From the NCBI GenBank assembly GCA_907163375.1, contig CAJQUW010014405.1, forward strand, positions 24,954 through 88,953: a DNA stretch of 64,000 nucleotides. Reading direction: 5' to 3'. Shown in pieces: positions 44,901 to 56,322 of the stretch; position 1 is the stretch's first letter; the number at the start of each line of letters is the position of its first letter. Position numbers and translations under genes: made by a program. Below the pieces are notes generated by a model that had not been told where the DNA came from, ran no database searches, and was given only the letters and a program-made list of their open reading frames with translations. Source of the stretch: Prostheceraeus crozeri (Eukaryota; Platyhelminthes; Polycladida; Euryleptidae).

Positions 44901-46079
44901 TGCAATTAACAACAATGAAATTAGATAAACGATAGATCAAATTGCCATGCAAAAGATGTGCGGCTGGTAGGATTCGAACCTACGACCAAGGTTAACTAGA
45001 CCTGTGCTCTAACCATCTGAGCTACGAGCCACTTACGCGACTCTGTCAGTTGGCTGGATCAAACCCTCACCACCACACATCAGTTGTCAAGGCAATAATA
45101 ATCAATGAATAAATAACACGTCACAATTGTGACCGCCGACATTAAGGCAAGTAGCGGGGATCCATTGTCCACCAAAGCATCTTAAACCATGTCGTGAATG
45201 CAATTAACAACAATGAAATTAGATAAACGATAGATCAAATTGCCATGCAAAAGATGTGCGGCTGGTAGGATTCGAACCTACGACCAAGGTTAACTAGACC
45301 TGTGCTCTAACCATCTGAGCTACGAGCCACTTACGCGACTCTGTCAGTTGGCTGGATCAAACCCTCACCACCACACATCAGTTGTCAAGGCAATAATAAT
45401 CAATGAATAAATAACACGTCACAATTGTGACCGCCGACATTAAGGCAAGTAGCGGGGATCCATTGTCCACCAAAGCATCTTAAACCATGTCGTGAATGCA
45501 ATTAACAACAATGAAATTAGATAAACGATAGATCAAATTGCCATGCAAAAGATGTGCGGCTGGTAGGATTCGAACCTACGACCAAGGTTAACTAGACCTG
45601 TGCTCTAACCATCTGAGCTACGAGCCACTTACGCGACTCTGTCAGTTGGCTGGATCAAACCCTCACCACCACACATCAGTTGTCAAGGCAATAATAATCA
45701 ATGAATAAATAACACGTCACAATTGTGACCGCCGACATTAAGGCAAGTAGCGGGGATCCATTGTCCACCAAAGCATCTTAAACCATGTCGTGAATGCAAT
45801 TAACAACAATGAAATTAGATAAACGATAGATCAAATTGCCATGCAAAAGATGTGCGGCTGGTAGGATTCGAACCTACGACCAAGGTTAACTAGACCTGTG
45901 CTCTAACCATCTGAGCTACGAGCCACTTACGCGACTCTGTCAGTTGGCTGGATCAAACCCTCACCACCACACATCAGTTGTCAAGGCAATAATAATCAAT
46001 GAATAAATAACACGTCACAATTGTGACCGCCGACATTAAGGCAAGTAGCGGGGATCCATTGTCCACCAAAGCATCTTAA
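35967..46079 (-). repeat. Tandem array of a 298 bp tRNA-like unit, block 1 (34 copies)
   Basis: The unit repeats at exactly 298 bp from 35967 to the piggyBac insertion, with 34 tRNA-like genes at 36019+298n (n = 0 to 33), all on the minus strand. The copies look identical apart from one visible change near 44236 (ATTGTAACC for ATTGTGACC). Each spacer has a 14 bp palindrome GTCACAATTGTGAC (first at 36180-36193) and a conserved GGCAAGTAGCGGGGATCC. Such uniformity means recent amplification or strong homogenisation. The true copy number may be mis-assembled. Confidence 0.97.
36019..36092 (-). tRNA. tRNA-like gene, anticodon AGU (Thr); first of 43 copies
   Basis: Read on the minus strand the 74 nt fold as a tRNA. 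The acceptor is GTGGCT pairing AGCCGC, with one bulged C then a G-C pair. The D stem is GCTC/GAGC, the anticodon stem CAGGT/ACCTT (one end mismatch) with loop CTAGTTA, and the T arm GTAGG TTCGAAT CCTAC. The discriminator is A. The A box (TAGCTCAGATGG) and B box (GGTTCGAATCC) are perfect, and a TTTT Pol III terminator follows 5 nt after the 3' end. The anticodon AGU reads ACU (Thr). Oddities are the acceptor bulge and U instead of a purine at position 37. Copies lie at 36019+298n up to 45853, then 49247, 49545, 49843, 50141, 50440, 50738, 51036, 51334 and 51632. Confidence 0.8.
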
Positions 46080-49000
46080 CCTGTTGAGCCCCGAGGACGT
46101 GCAGAGCACGTCCTGTGATAATTGCTTCAATTGCCCAATATATCATTAACTACATGCTCTCAACTGACAAAGACGTGCAGTGCACGTCCTTTTCTCATTT
46201 CATCTAATTGACAATGTAGGAGATCGACTACACTCCGACAACTGACATAGACAAATGCAAAATCGTTTGATATGCTTTGCAATACATTCATGTTGCATAC
46301 AATAATGATTATTTATGCAATTATAGATTTTATGGATATTTAAATTCATCCGTACAGATATTTTACTTTAAGTTACTTTCATGAATAAAGTATAAGGAAC
46401 GATGAGTCAATTCCAGATTTTTATTCGAATCCTATTCAATTTTCAGATGATATTTAGAATCTTAATTATCCGTGCAGAATTGCTGTAAAAATACAGGCAT
46501 GAAGCATAATGATTTCGATCTCTATGATGCTTATCTCACAGTGAGTTATTCTAAGTATAATGCGAAACAATGCAAAGCGCTATTGATTTCAATGTCATTA
46601 AATTTGAATCCCGATTGACTTCAAATCATCCGAATGCGCAGATATCTATGAAATTCTTCTCACAGTTCTGTATAACATAATGAATGCGTGGCTAATATAT
46701 TTCAAAAATCGCTATTGGTTTCGCTGACGTCAATTATTCCAATTCAACATTGCATTGTATACTAAACTGTCGTAAAAACCTTTTTCTCAATTCAATCTCG
46801 TCATGGAAAAGAGAAGGTACTTATCAGCGAAGCAAATTGCCGCACAGCTCAATGCTTTGGATGACAGTAGCTACTCTGAAGATAGTACAAGTAGTGATGA
46901 CGATGAAGACAACAATATTCCCAACAATGCAACTGACATAAGACAAGGAGAGTGGACTTTCGTTGAAGAGGGCCATGACTTTCACGAGATTCGTAATTTG
47001 CAATTCACCCAAGAAAGTGGAATAAATCTTACTTACGATGTGCCATCTGACGTGAATAATAACATTGAATTCTTCATTGATTTATTTCTTGATGACAATC
47101 TATTCCAACTGCTGTGCGACTGGACAAACAAGAAAGCTGAACTGACATTCGAAGAGTACGACGTGAGCCCCGAGAACAACCTACCGGCATCATTGGCGAA
47201 ATGGCGTCCTGCTACCATTATTGAAATGAAAAAGGTCATCGGAATTATGTTATGTATGAAATTGAACCAAAAGCCAGAAATTCGACATTATTGGTCAAGA
47301 AACATCCTATATAAAAGTGACTTTTTTCAGAGTCCGCATTGCCTTCCTCGAAATCGGTTTGAGGAGGTCGTGAAATTTCTTCGGTTTTGTGATTACAGTG
47401 ACTTGGATGATAATGACACTCTTCGAAAAATTCGCCCTTTTCTATCTTTTGCCCAAGAAAAATGTAAGACTGTCTATAAGCCGAAGCAAGACATTTGTGT
47501 TGATGAGAGTCTGCTATTATAGAAAGGCAGAATCCATTTTCGACGATACATACCTTCGAAGAGATCGCGATATGGTATGCTGACGTACTGCCTATGCGAA
47601 AGTTCTACCGGATATACTTGGAACATTGAGGTAGTAGCAGGAAAAAAGGAGAACGAAAACATACTGAAGGACGTCTCGGATGATGCTAAAAACTTTACTT
47701 TCAGCGAGAAAATTGTGATCGCTCTTCTTGCCGACCTATCAAATTGTGGATATCATCTTTACGTTGATAGCTTTTTTACAAGTGTCCGTCTGGCTGCGTA
47801 TCTTTACGAAAGGAATACTTTGCTTACGGGAACTATTCGTCCTTTCCGTGGTGTTCCACAGATTTTGCGAGATAAGAACGTTCCGGCAAAATCACACGCA
47901 TTCTGCAGAAAGGACGAGGTTTTGTGTGTGAAGGCAGTCGAGCGAAAGTCATCTGGCCTCAAAACAATTTACTTGGTCGACACTGCGAACACCGCTGGTA
48001 CTTTCTCGCATCAAAGGATTTTACGCGGAGGAGTTGAAGATAACATCAACAAATCATGGTCTGTCCTGGCATACAATAAAGGAATGGGTGGTGTGGACTC
48101 GCGAGACAGTAGTCTGCATCAATACAACATGGCAAGAAAGAACTACAAGTGGTTTACAAAACTTGGAATTCACCTGACACATGTCATGATCCGGAACTCG
48201 TGGATTGTATACAAAAGTTGTGGTGGAAACTGTGATTTCCTAAGCTATCAAGAAAAAGTCATTGAAAATTTTGTTGTGAAAAGTGGTCAAATTCGACGCT
48301 CTGGACCTTCGGGAGGTCGGTTGCCTCTCAACGCGAAAGATTCTAACAGTCTGCACGCCCTCAAACGACTTTCGCCTCGTCCGAACAAAGAACGCCCGGC
48401 AAAGAAATGCCGCATTTGCGCGAGTGATGGTCGCAGGAAGGAGACTGTTTTTGTGTGTCCGGATTGCCCAACAACACCAGCGCTATGCGTTGATCCATGT
48501 TTCCGCATATATCACTCAAAAGACGAGGAAGATTCATAATGCGGCAATCATCCTGTTATGTTTAGTTTTTATTTGTTAAGTCCTTACTATGGATATTATC
48601 AGGATGCTATACATGTATATAATAATAATGTTTGATGCATTACATAGAAAAGTGTTTGTATATATTTACATGTAAAGAGGTCACGCTAATTACAGTTGAT
48701 TCAAGTTTTAATTGATTAATGAAGTTTCAGAGTACTGGGGCGAAGAATGGTTAGCATAATAATGGTTAGCAAATAATAGCTCAGCATTATTATGCAGGAA
48801 TTTTGCAATCTAATGATAATTTTATATAAAACGAAGTCTAGTTTAGAATAGCGTAAATTTATACATGTACAGTAGAAGTTCATCAGTTATTTGGCCTAAA
48901 TACATTTATTAAGTATAGTCCTAACCTACTACAGGTGTATTTTAGACATTAGTTTATTCATTTAAAGAATCCTAGGAATTCCAAGGACGTGCTCTGCACG

Positions 49001-49171
49001 TCTTTGTCAGTTGGTGTAGTGTATCGCAGGACGTGCTCAGCACGTCCTTGTCAGTTGAGGTAGTGAAAGTTAATATATTGTTCTCAGAATCTGCCATACT
49101 CAATGGGACGTGCACTGCACGTCTTAGTCAGTTAGAGTCATGTATGATTTTAAAAACTGGGGCTCAACAGG
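46080..49171 (+). mobile_element. piggyBac transposon inserted in the tRNA array
   Basis: 3092 bp flanked by TTAA on both sides (46076-46079 and 49172-49175), with 13 bp terminal inverted repeats CCTGTTGAGCCCC / GGGGCTCAACAGG. The subterminal regions carry five copies of a palindromic motif around GGACGTGCAGAGCACGTCC: two on the left (46091-46112 and 46171-46191) and three on the right (48984-49007, 49029-49050, 49107-49127). Most lie next to GTCAGTTG or its complement; they are probable transposase-binding sites. The array resumes in phase after the element, so the insertion is a clean recent event. Confidence 0.95.
46803..48539 (+). pseudogene. piggyBac transposase with one in-frame stop
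   Basis: The frame from ATG 46803 to 48539 is about 578 codons with a single TAG at 47520-47522, at the position where the family carries Trp (DESLLL, stop, KGRI; family DESLxxWKGR). The N-terminus is acidic (SSDDDEDNN). The catalytic aspartates are visible: VDESLLL, YVDSFFTSVRLA and MGGVDSRDSS. The C-terminus has the cysteine-rich zinc domain (CRICASDGRRKE, CPDCPTTPALC, CFRIYH). Everything else looks sound, so the copy is probably one point change away from its intact ancestor, or tolerates readthrough. It encodes cut-and-paste transposition at TTAA. Confidence 0.93.
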
Positions 49172-51728
49172 TTAAACCATGTCGTGAATGCAATTAACAA
49201 CAATGAAATTAGATAAACGATAGATCAAATTGCCATGCAAAAGATGTGCGGCTGGTAGGATTCGAACCTACGACCAAGGTTAACTAGACCTGTGCTCTAA
49301 CCATCTGAGCTACGAGCCACTTACGCGACTCTGTCAGTTGGCTGGATCAAACCCTCACCATCACACATCAGTTGTCAAGGCAATAATAATCAATGAATAA
49401 ATAACACGTCACAATTGTGACCGCCGACATTAAGGCAAGTAGCGGGGATCCATTGTCCACCAAAGCATCTTAAACCATGTCGTGAATGCAATTAACAACA
49501 ATGAAATTAGATAAACGATAGATCAAATTGCCATGCAAAAGATGTGCGGCTGGTAGGATTCGAACCTACGACCAAGGTTAACTAGACCTGTGCTCTAACC
49601 ATCTGAGCTACGAGCCACTTACGCGACTCTGTCAGTTGGCTGGATCAAACCCTCACCACCACACATCAGTTGTCAAGGCAATAATAATCAATGAATAAAT
49701 AACACGTCACAATTGTGACCGCCGACATTAAGGCAAGTAGCGGGGATCCATTGTCCACCAAAGCATCTTAAACCATGTCGTGAATGCAATTAACAACAAT
49801 GAAATTAGATAAACGATAGATCAAATTGCCATGCAAAAGATGTGCGGCTGGTAGGATTCGAACCTACGACCAAGGTTAACTAGACCTGTGCTCTAACCAT
49901 CTGAGCTACGAGCCACTTACGCGACTCTGTCAGTTGGCTGGATCAAACCCTCACCACCACACATCAGTTGTCAAGGCAATAATAATCAATGAATAAATAA
50001 CACGTCACAATTGTGACCGCCGACATTAAGGCAAGTAGCGGGGATCCATTGTCCACCAAAGCATCTTAAACCATGTCGTGAATGCAATTAACAACAATGA
50101 AATTAGATAAACGATAGATCAAATTGCCATGCAAAAGATGTGCGGCTGGTAGGATTCGAACCTACGACCAAGGTTAACTAGACCTGTGCTCTAACCATCT
50201 GAGCTACGAGCCACTTACGCGACTCTGTCAGTTGGCTGGGGATCAAACCCTCACCACCACACATCAGTTGTCAAGGCAATAATAATCAATGAATAAATAA
50301 CACGTCACAATTGTGACCGCCGACATTAAGGCAAGTAGCGGGATCCATTGTCCACCAAAGCATCTTAAACCATGTCGTGAATGCAATTAACAACAATGAA
50401 ATTAGATAAACGATAGATCAAATTGCCATGCAAAAGATGTGCGGCTGGTAGGATTCGAACCTACGACCAAGGTTAACTAGACCTGTGCTCTAACCATCTG
50501 AGCTACGAGCCACTTACGCGACTCTGTCAGTTGGCTGGATCAAACCCTCACCACCACACATCAGTTGTCAAGGCAATAATAATCAATGAATAAATAACAC
50601 GTCACAATTGTGACCGCCGACATTAAGGCAAGTAGCGGGGATCCATTGTCCACCAAAGCATCTTAAACCATGTCGTGAATGCAATTAACAACAATGAAAT
50701 TAGATAAACGATAGATCAAATTGCCATGCAAAAGATGTGCGGCTGGTAGGATTCGAACCTACGACCAAGGTTAACTAGACCTGTGCTCTAACCATCTGAG
50801 CTACGAGCCACTTACGCGACTCTGTCAGTTGGCTGGATCAAACCCTCACCACCACACATCAGTTGTCAAGGCAATAATAATCAATGAATAAATAACACGT
50901 CACAATTGTGACCGCCGACATTAAGGCAAGTAGCGGGGATCCATTGTCCACCAAAGCATCTTAAACCATGTCGTGAATGCAATTAACAACAATGAAATTA
51001 GATAAACGATAGATCAAATTGCCATGCAAAAGATGTGCGGCTGGTAGGATTCGAACCTACGACCAAGGTTAACTAGACCTGTGCTCTAACCATCTGAGCT
51101 ACGAGCCACTTACGCGACTCTGTCAGTTGGCTGGATCAAACCCTCACCACCACACATCAGTTGTCAAGGCAATAATAATCAATGAATAAATAACACGTCA
51201 CAATTGTGACCGCCGACATTAAGGCAAGTAGCGGGGATCCATTGTCCACCAAAGCATCTTAAACCATGTCGTGAATGCAATTAACAACAATGAAATTAGA
51301 TAAACGATAGATCAAATTGCCATGCAAAAGATGTGCGGCTGGTAGGATTCGAACCTACGACCAAGGTTAACTAGACCTGTGCTCTAACCATCTGAGCTAC
51401 GAGCCACTTACGCGACTCTGTCAGTTGGCTGGATCAAACCCTCACCACCACACATCAGTTGTCAAGGCAATAATAATCAATGAATAAATAACACGTCACA
51501 ATTGTGACCGCCGACATTAAGGCAAGTAGCGGGGATCCATTGTCCACCAAAGCATCTTAAACCATGTCGTGAATGCAATTAACAACAATGAAATTAGATA
51601 AACGATAGATCAAATTGCCATGCAAAAGATGTGCGGCTGGTAGGATTCGAACCTACGACCAAGGTTAACTAGACCTGTGCTCTAACCATCTGAGCTACGA
51701 GCCACTTACGCGACTCTGTCAGTTGGCT
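49172..51728 (-). repeat. Tandem tRNA-like array, block 2 (9 copies, last unit cut short)
   Basis: This continues the 298 bp array after the piggyBac. It shows a little more change than block 1: one C-to-T (CACCATCACAC near 49360), a 2 bp gain near 50239 and a 1 bp loss near 50341. The array ends abruptly at GTCAGTTGGCT (51728), soon after the last tRNA-like gene (51632-51705). Confidence 0.97.
49247..49320 (-). tRNA. tRNA-like gene, first copy of block 2
   Basis: Sequence identical to the block 1 copies, with A box, B box and TTTT terminator. It lies 76 bp past the piggyBac end, so transcription in this unit would not be cut by the insertion. Confidence 0.8.
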
Positions 51729-52499
51729 AAAGTCAAAATTTTTTGTCCTTCGAAAAGATGTAGGCTATTTTTGATTACCAAATACGATCTTACATTGTGT
51801 ATTTTGATGGTAGAGCCTACTTGAAGAGCAGTTTAATTTCCATTAGATTTCATCGCTTCTAACAAATCAATGTTTTCTCAGATTGATGTTAGCAGTTGAA
51901 AAATATCGATTCCTGAACTGAAAATTCAGTAGGTAGGCCTATCCCGGGATAGGCCTATACCTACTGAATTTTCAGTTCAGGAATCAATGTTTTCAACCGT
52001 GTGTAATTAAGTGTTCGTAATGTAAACAAATTTGTTTATGCATTACGAAAAAGTAGCGATCATCGATGGCATATAAAGCACATAGAAAATCTTTAATCTT
52101 GAAAAAGTATAGGACGATTCATTTTATCGCTCGCGCTTCCATAACTTCCCATGATCAATGACAATTAACGTAATATCTGCAAGAGCACCCCGCGTGCGCT
52201 ATGAGAAAGTCTTGAACACCATATTCAGCTATATTCTCACCGATAAACGTCAAAAATGACCGGTAACTTACCGGTAACTTACCACCCCGTTAAAACCCTG
52301 AGGCTTATTAACGTTAGGGTACTTGAAAGGGTTGAATCCATTCATTTTTAGTTTTAGATCCATTTTAGTTTCACTATTTTCCAAATTGTTAGCGTCTGAA
52401 CAACGATTTTCTAGATATTTGTAACTATTGCTAACGAAGTTCGATTTTATATGAGACGGTGCCCAGCTATCTATATGCATAGAATTGCCGGAGTGATAT
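51729..52499. other. No gene; long palindrome at 51894-51997
   Basis: The palindrome is centred on TCCCGGGA (51942-51949), with arms containing AGGTAGGCCTATC and CCTGAACTGAAAATTCAGTA and their inverses. The outer ~15 bp are imperfect. The rest is AT-rich. ACTTACCGGTA is repeated near 52265-52280. Confidence 0.6.
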
Positions 52500-52881
52500 T
52501 CTTTATTATACCAGGAAAGAAAGAAAGTGATTATGTAAAAAAGAATCCTAAATATAAGTACTGCAACAAAACTGTAAGTAAAACTAAATCATTCTTGAAA
52601 GAAAATAACTTACTAGCTGTTTCCTCTGATAAAACTAACCGTGTCGTTATTACTGAGAAGGATAAATTTATTTCTCGCGTCTTTCTCTATCTGAACGATG
52701 CTGCAACCTATAAGCCTGTAGCTAAGTCTGGATGTAAATCCATAGAAAAACAAGCGAATACACTAATAAGATCCAAATGTAAAAATATAGATATTGACAT
52801 TAACCGTTTGATATCTTGCGGTAGTAAACCGGTTAAGTTCTATTGCACGGTGAAAGACCATAAACCCCTAACAGCCACAGG

Positions 52882-53952
52882 CAGTGGCGGCTCGTCAGAG
52901 GAGGCGAGGGAGGGATTGCCTCCCCATGATTTTCTGCGGCAAGATATTTTATCTTCCTGACATTTTTCTACTCTAATTTGTTTAATTCATTAAAATAGTA
53001 ACATTGATCACACGGTAACACGTCTCAGCCGAGCAGCGCAGATATCAAACTCGCTGTATCACAACACAGGGAGGTGTGCCTCACCTCACAGTGTTATACG
53101 CGGTAGAGAACCTTGATGACACGTGATTGGCTAATTCATTCAGCTGCTTGTTTACAATGTGAAAGGGAGGCATGTCTCAGCCATTATTCGCGTTCGACGT
53201 TCGGTGCTGCTGCTTCGATATGGCGTCCGCTCCGAATGAAATATGTACAGCAGAGGAGGTTTCCTATGTGGACAGCATTCTCGAAAAGCCGTTTTCACGT
53301 TTATCTATTCAGGAAAAGTTGGACATCAAGAGGAGAGGAAGAGAAACACAAAACTTATCTTCGGAATCGGGAAAAAAGGGTACTTTCAATGCTGCTTATT
53401 GGTACGAAAAAGTGTCATGCCTTACTGGAAGCGTAAAAAGACATAAGTTATTTTGCTGGCCTTGCCTTTTGTTTACTAGTGTATCTGTGGAACGTGCTTT
53501 TTCAGCTCTAAAACGTACGAAAAACTACCTGCGGAACACCATTGGACAAGAACGCTTGAGTGCGCTAACACTCATCAGCATTGAAAGTGAAAAACTTCAG
53601 GAATTGAAAAGACACGCCACTTTCTACGATGAAGTTATCGATGAATTTGCATCTATGAAGCAGAGACGAATAGAATTTTTCTACAAATAAATAAGCATTA
53701 CAATGCCATGCTAAACTCATTCTGTGTTGTCATTTTCAAAGTAGGCCCTATTTTACATTATAATTTATTAGGCCTATATTGCATGACTTATTTTGGCGAG
53801 AACATACCTTTAATTTTGGGAATTAATTGATTTTAAAATATCCATTTGTGAAGCGTGTCAAACTACTTTTAGCTTTTGCTTCATAGTTGAAATCTAATTT
53901 CTAATTTTTCATTTTTTGCCTCCTCATAGAAAATACCCACGAGCCGCCACTG
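52882..53952 (+). mobile_element. hAT-type transposon, internally deleted, inside the Penelope-like element
   Basis: 1071 bp with exact 14 bp terminal inverted repeats CAGTGGCGGCTCGT. The flanking duplication is CACAGG (52876-52881 and 53953-53958), 6 bp rather than the usual hAT 8. The CAGTG start and the coding remnant both fit hAT. Removing the element restores an uninterrupted match to the host RT (TATGYPLRPI), which confirms the borders. Confidence 0.88.
53220..53690 (+). pseudogene. hAT transposase remnant: N-terminal TTF-type finger joined to the C-terminal dimer domain
   Basis: The first ~85 residues resemble the N-terminal TTF-type finger of ZMYM1-like hAT transposases (YWYEKVSCLTGSVKRHKLFC, then WPCLLF). 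The sequence then jumps directly into the hAT C-terminal dimerisation domain (SVERAFSALKRTKNYLRNT, then GQERLSALTLISIE). The whole catalytic core is missing, yet the frame stays open. It could only act as a dimer-forming, DNA-binding repressor, if at all. An upstream ATG at 53172 is also open. Confidence 0.8.
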
Positions 53953-54690
53953 CACAGGGTATCCCCTGAGACCGATCGCATCATCTATAGGCACTCCGAC
54001 GGATAAGATCGATTGGATGCTCAGCAAAATTATAAACCAACTTGTGAAATTGGTTCCCACTAATATTAGTAGTACCGATGATCTTATAGGTATTCTAAAT
54101 TCTCTTAAAACTTCACCTCATAATAATGTACATGTAACTTTCATATCTCTAGACGTGAAAAACCCATATGCCACCATTCCCATAATGGAAGGCATCAATG
54201 CTGTTGTTAGTTATGTGAGATCTAACTGAAATATCATCGATAACTATGGCTTCAAAGTAACCGATATTGACGATTTCTTAAGGTTTGTTTTAGCTATTAT
54301 GAAATCCAATAACAAGATAAAACTTATTTGCAAATTAGTGGCTGTCCAATAGGCTCACATTTTGCATCAGCGTTTGCGATTATATTCATGTTTACTATAG
54401 AACAGAGAGCGTTGGAAATACCTAGTTCGCATAATATTGCTCCTTGTCTTCACAAGCGCTATAGGCTATTGATGACATTATCCTGGGACCATTCCCTACT
54501 AACGATAGTGGGACTTTTAGTTAAATTTTAAGTACTTTCAATTCGATTCATGATTCCATTCAGTTTACTCTTGAAGTGCCAAAGAACTACGTTCTCAATT
54601 TTTTAGATCTTAGTATAACTGTTAATATTCATCTTGTGAAGGAAGCCCAAAAAACTAGTTGATCTCTACTAAATTCCTCGAATTTCTATT

Positions 54691-54999
54691 GCGAGGCCTT
54701 TCAGCCAGCACAGCCGACTATCGTCAAGCGAATGACAGAAACAAATTAGATGAATAACATCACTCATACTGCAATGGTCAGACACAAATTACACAATAGA
54801 AATAGGAACGAGCAGAGAATAAAATTACATGACTTCAAAAGAAAAATCAGGTACGAAGATACTATCTACAAATACTGGAAAGCAACAGTAAAGAAAAGGA
54901 AGAAAATACAAAGGAAACCAAAAATCACTGAACACAATCAACAAGAAAAAGGCTTGGATCAGTAGGAAGACGAGTATCAGCAGACGGTGATGTGGTGTC
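54691..54999. other. No gene recognised
   Basis: A lysine- and arginine-rich 71-codon frame at 54750-54965 has no known pattern. It could be a LINE scrap. Confidence 0.35.
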
Positions 55000-55065
55000 T
55001 AGGTTGGCGTGGTGTGCCGGCCAGGTTGGCGTGGTGTGCCGGCCAGGTTGGCGTGGTGTGCCGGC
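55000..55065. repeat. 22 bp minisatellite, three copies
   Basis: The unit AGGTTGGCGTGGTGTGCCGG plus CC is repeated three times, with a partial fourth (AGGTTGGGAGGGTG). Confidence 0.8.
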
Positions 55066-55090
55066 CAGGTTGGGAGGGTGGACTGTCGTA

Positions 55091-55636
55091 GCTCACCTGA
55101 AAAAATCCTAAGTGTCAGAGTGGAATTTTGAAAATTTTCCAAAGTGTGGAATTTTGACCTGGGACCGTCACCAAAACATTTTTCATCAAATTTCACTGAC
55201 CTCCCCCCCCCTCTGGACAGCTAGCTTCGATCTTGGCTTCTAGTGGACGGATTTTGTCGTGCAATAGCTCGTTTGAAAGCTAAGAGTGAAACAAATTCAG
55301 TAAAAGAAACGGCTTGTTCATATCTGTCTTCGTTCAAAAGTTAGAGCGGTTACAAGATTTTAGGTCGGAGCTCGCTCACCTGAAAAAATCCTAAGTGTCA
55401 GAGTGGCTTTGTATGGGTAAAATTTTGAAAATTTTCCAAAGTGTGGAATTTCGACCTGGGACCTTCACCAAAATATTTTTCATCAAATTTCTCTGAACGA
55501 GGGAGGGGAGGGGGGGTAGTCAGTGAAATTTGATGAAAAATGTTTTGGTAAAGGTCCCAGGTCGAAATTCGGAAGTTTTAAATTTTTCAAAATTTTCACC
55601 ACACTGGAGCTCTCACACTTAGGAATTTTTTCACTT
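55091..55636. repeat. Three-copy ~115 bp repeat, two direct and one inverted
   Basis: Copies at 55091-55203 and 55374-55491 are direct (GCTCACCTGAAAAAATCC, then GACCTGGGACC and TTTTTCATCAAATTTC). The one at 55519-55636 is inverted. The second and third copies form a large hairpin around a G-rich spacer (GAGGGAGGGGAGGGGGGG). It lies just outside the second Polinton-like element and might be part of its end, but this cannot be shown. Confidence 0.65.
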
Positions 55637-55813
55637 GTGGCATGTTAGATGGACATGTGCTGACGCACCGACTTCCCGTGGTCATATGAGAATGGTTCAG
55701 GTGTCATATGATAGAAAATGATGAGACGAATCGTTTGCAACAAACCGCATGTCGCTACAATGAATACTTTCGGAGATAGAGCCATTTTAAGTTTTCTTCC
55801 GAGCATATATAAA

Positions 55814-56322
55814 CCCCCGACAACGTAAGTCTGATCACTTCATCGAAAGACGAGGTAAGCGACGGTCGTCGCTCTGAGCTCCCGATATCGGTGTGTTTCA
55901 AAGGACTCTATCTTTTGAAGTAGGCAAGCTATCTTCTTACTTCAAAGTTTGTGTGATAGAGTTTGATAGTGTCTTTACTACTGATAATTTTTTTAAAAGT
56001 AGTATGAGTAGTAAAATGCGGAATTTTTTAAAAATTCTTAATTTTCACTTTTTTCAAAGTTTTAACATATAGACTAAGGTTTTCAAGTATCCTGAGTTCA
56101 AATCTGCTATCAGATTTGACATTTAACTAAGTCTAAGGCAGCTTTGAGGGGTTAGATCCCAGCTACTGATCACCACCTTTGACTCGGCGTTCCTGTTACC
56201 ACTTCGGGGCAGTGACAATGATGTCTTCAGCTGTAAAGAGCGGGTATCGGGGAAGATCTCTCACTTCCCTAGTGATCAGTACAAGGCCTTCGGGCTGTCT
56301 TACAGTTAACAATAAATCAGGC
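55814..56322 (+). other. Leader region of the zinc/coiled-coil gene of element 2
   Basis: TATATAAA (55806-55813) is followed by ~510 bp before the preferred ATG (56323). It holds a perfect 9 bp stem with loop CTAT (56098-56119, core CTGCTATCAG). An upstream in-frame ATG at 56179 is possible. An intron may exist but no convincing pair of sites was chosen. Confidence 0.45.

Larger units (their letters stand above)
52500..54690 (+). mobile_element. Penelope-like element fragment, split by a hAT insertion
   Basis: The 5' part reads SFLKENNLLAVSSDKTNRVV, then FYCTVKDHKPLTATG. After the inserted element the frame continues with PLRPIASSIGTPTDKIDWML, FISLDVKNPYATIP, ISGCPIGSHFASAF and LNFLDLSI. This is the reverse-transcriptase order of Penelope-like elements (VKDHK, RPI, LDVxxLYxxIP, PxGSxxS, FLD). 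No GIY-YIG domain is seen. The element is an old, several-times broken piece. Confidence 0.7.

Noticed and set aside
35967-51728. CRISPR array
   Set aside because: The 298 bp period is fully repeated with no variable spacers, and each unit contains a tRNA-like gene; this is a eukaryotic tandem array.
53113-53446. Plus-strand frames overlapping the hAT remnant
   Set aside because: They are out-of-frame shadows of the TTF-type finger part.
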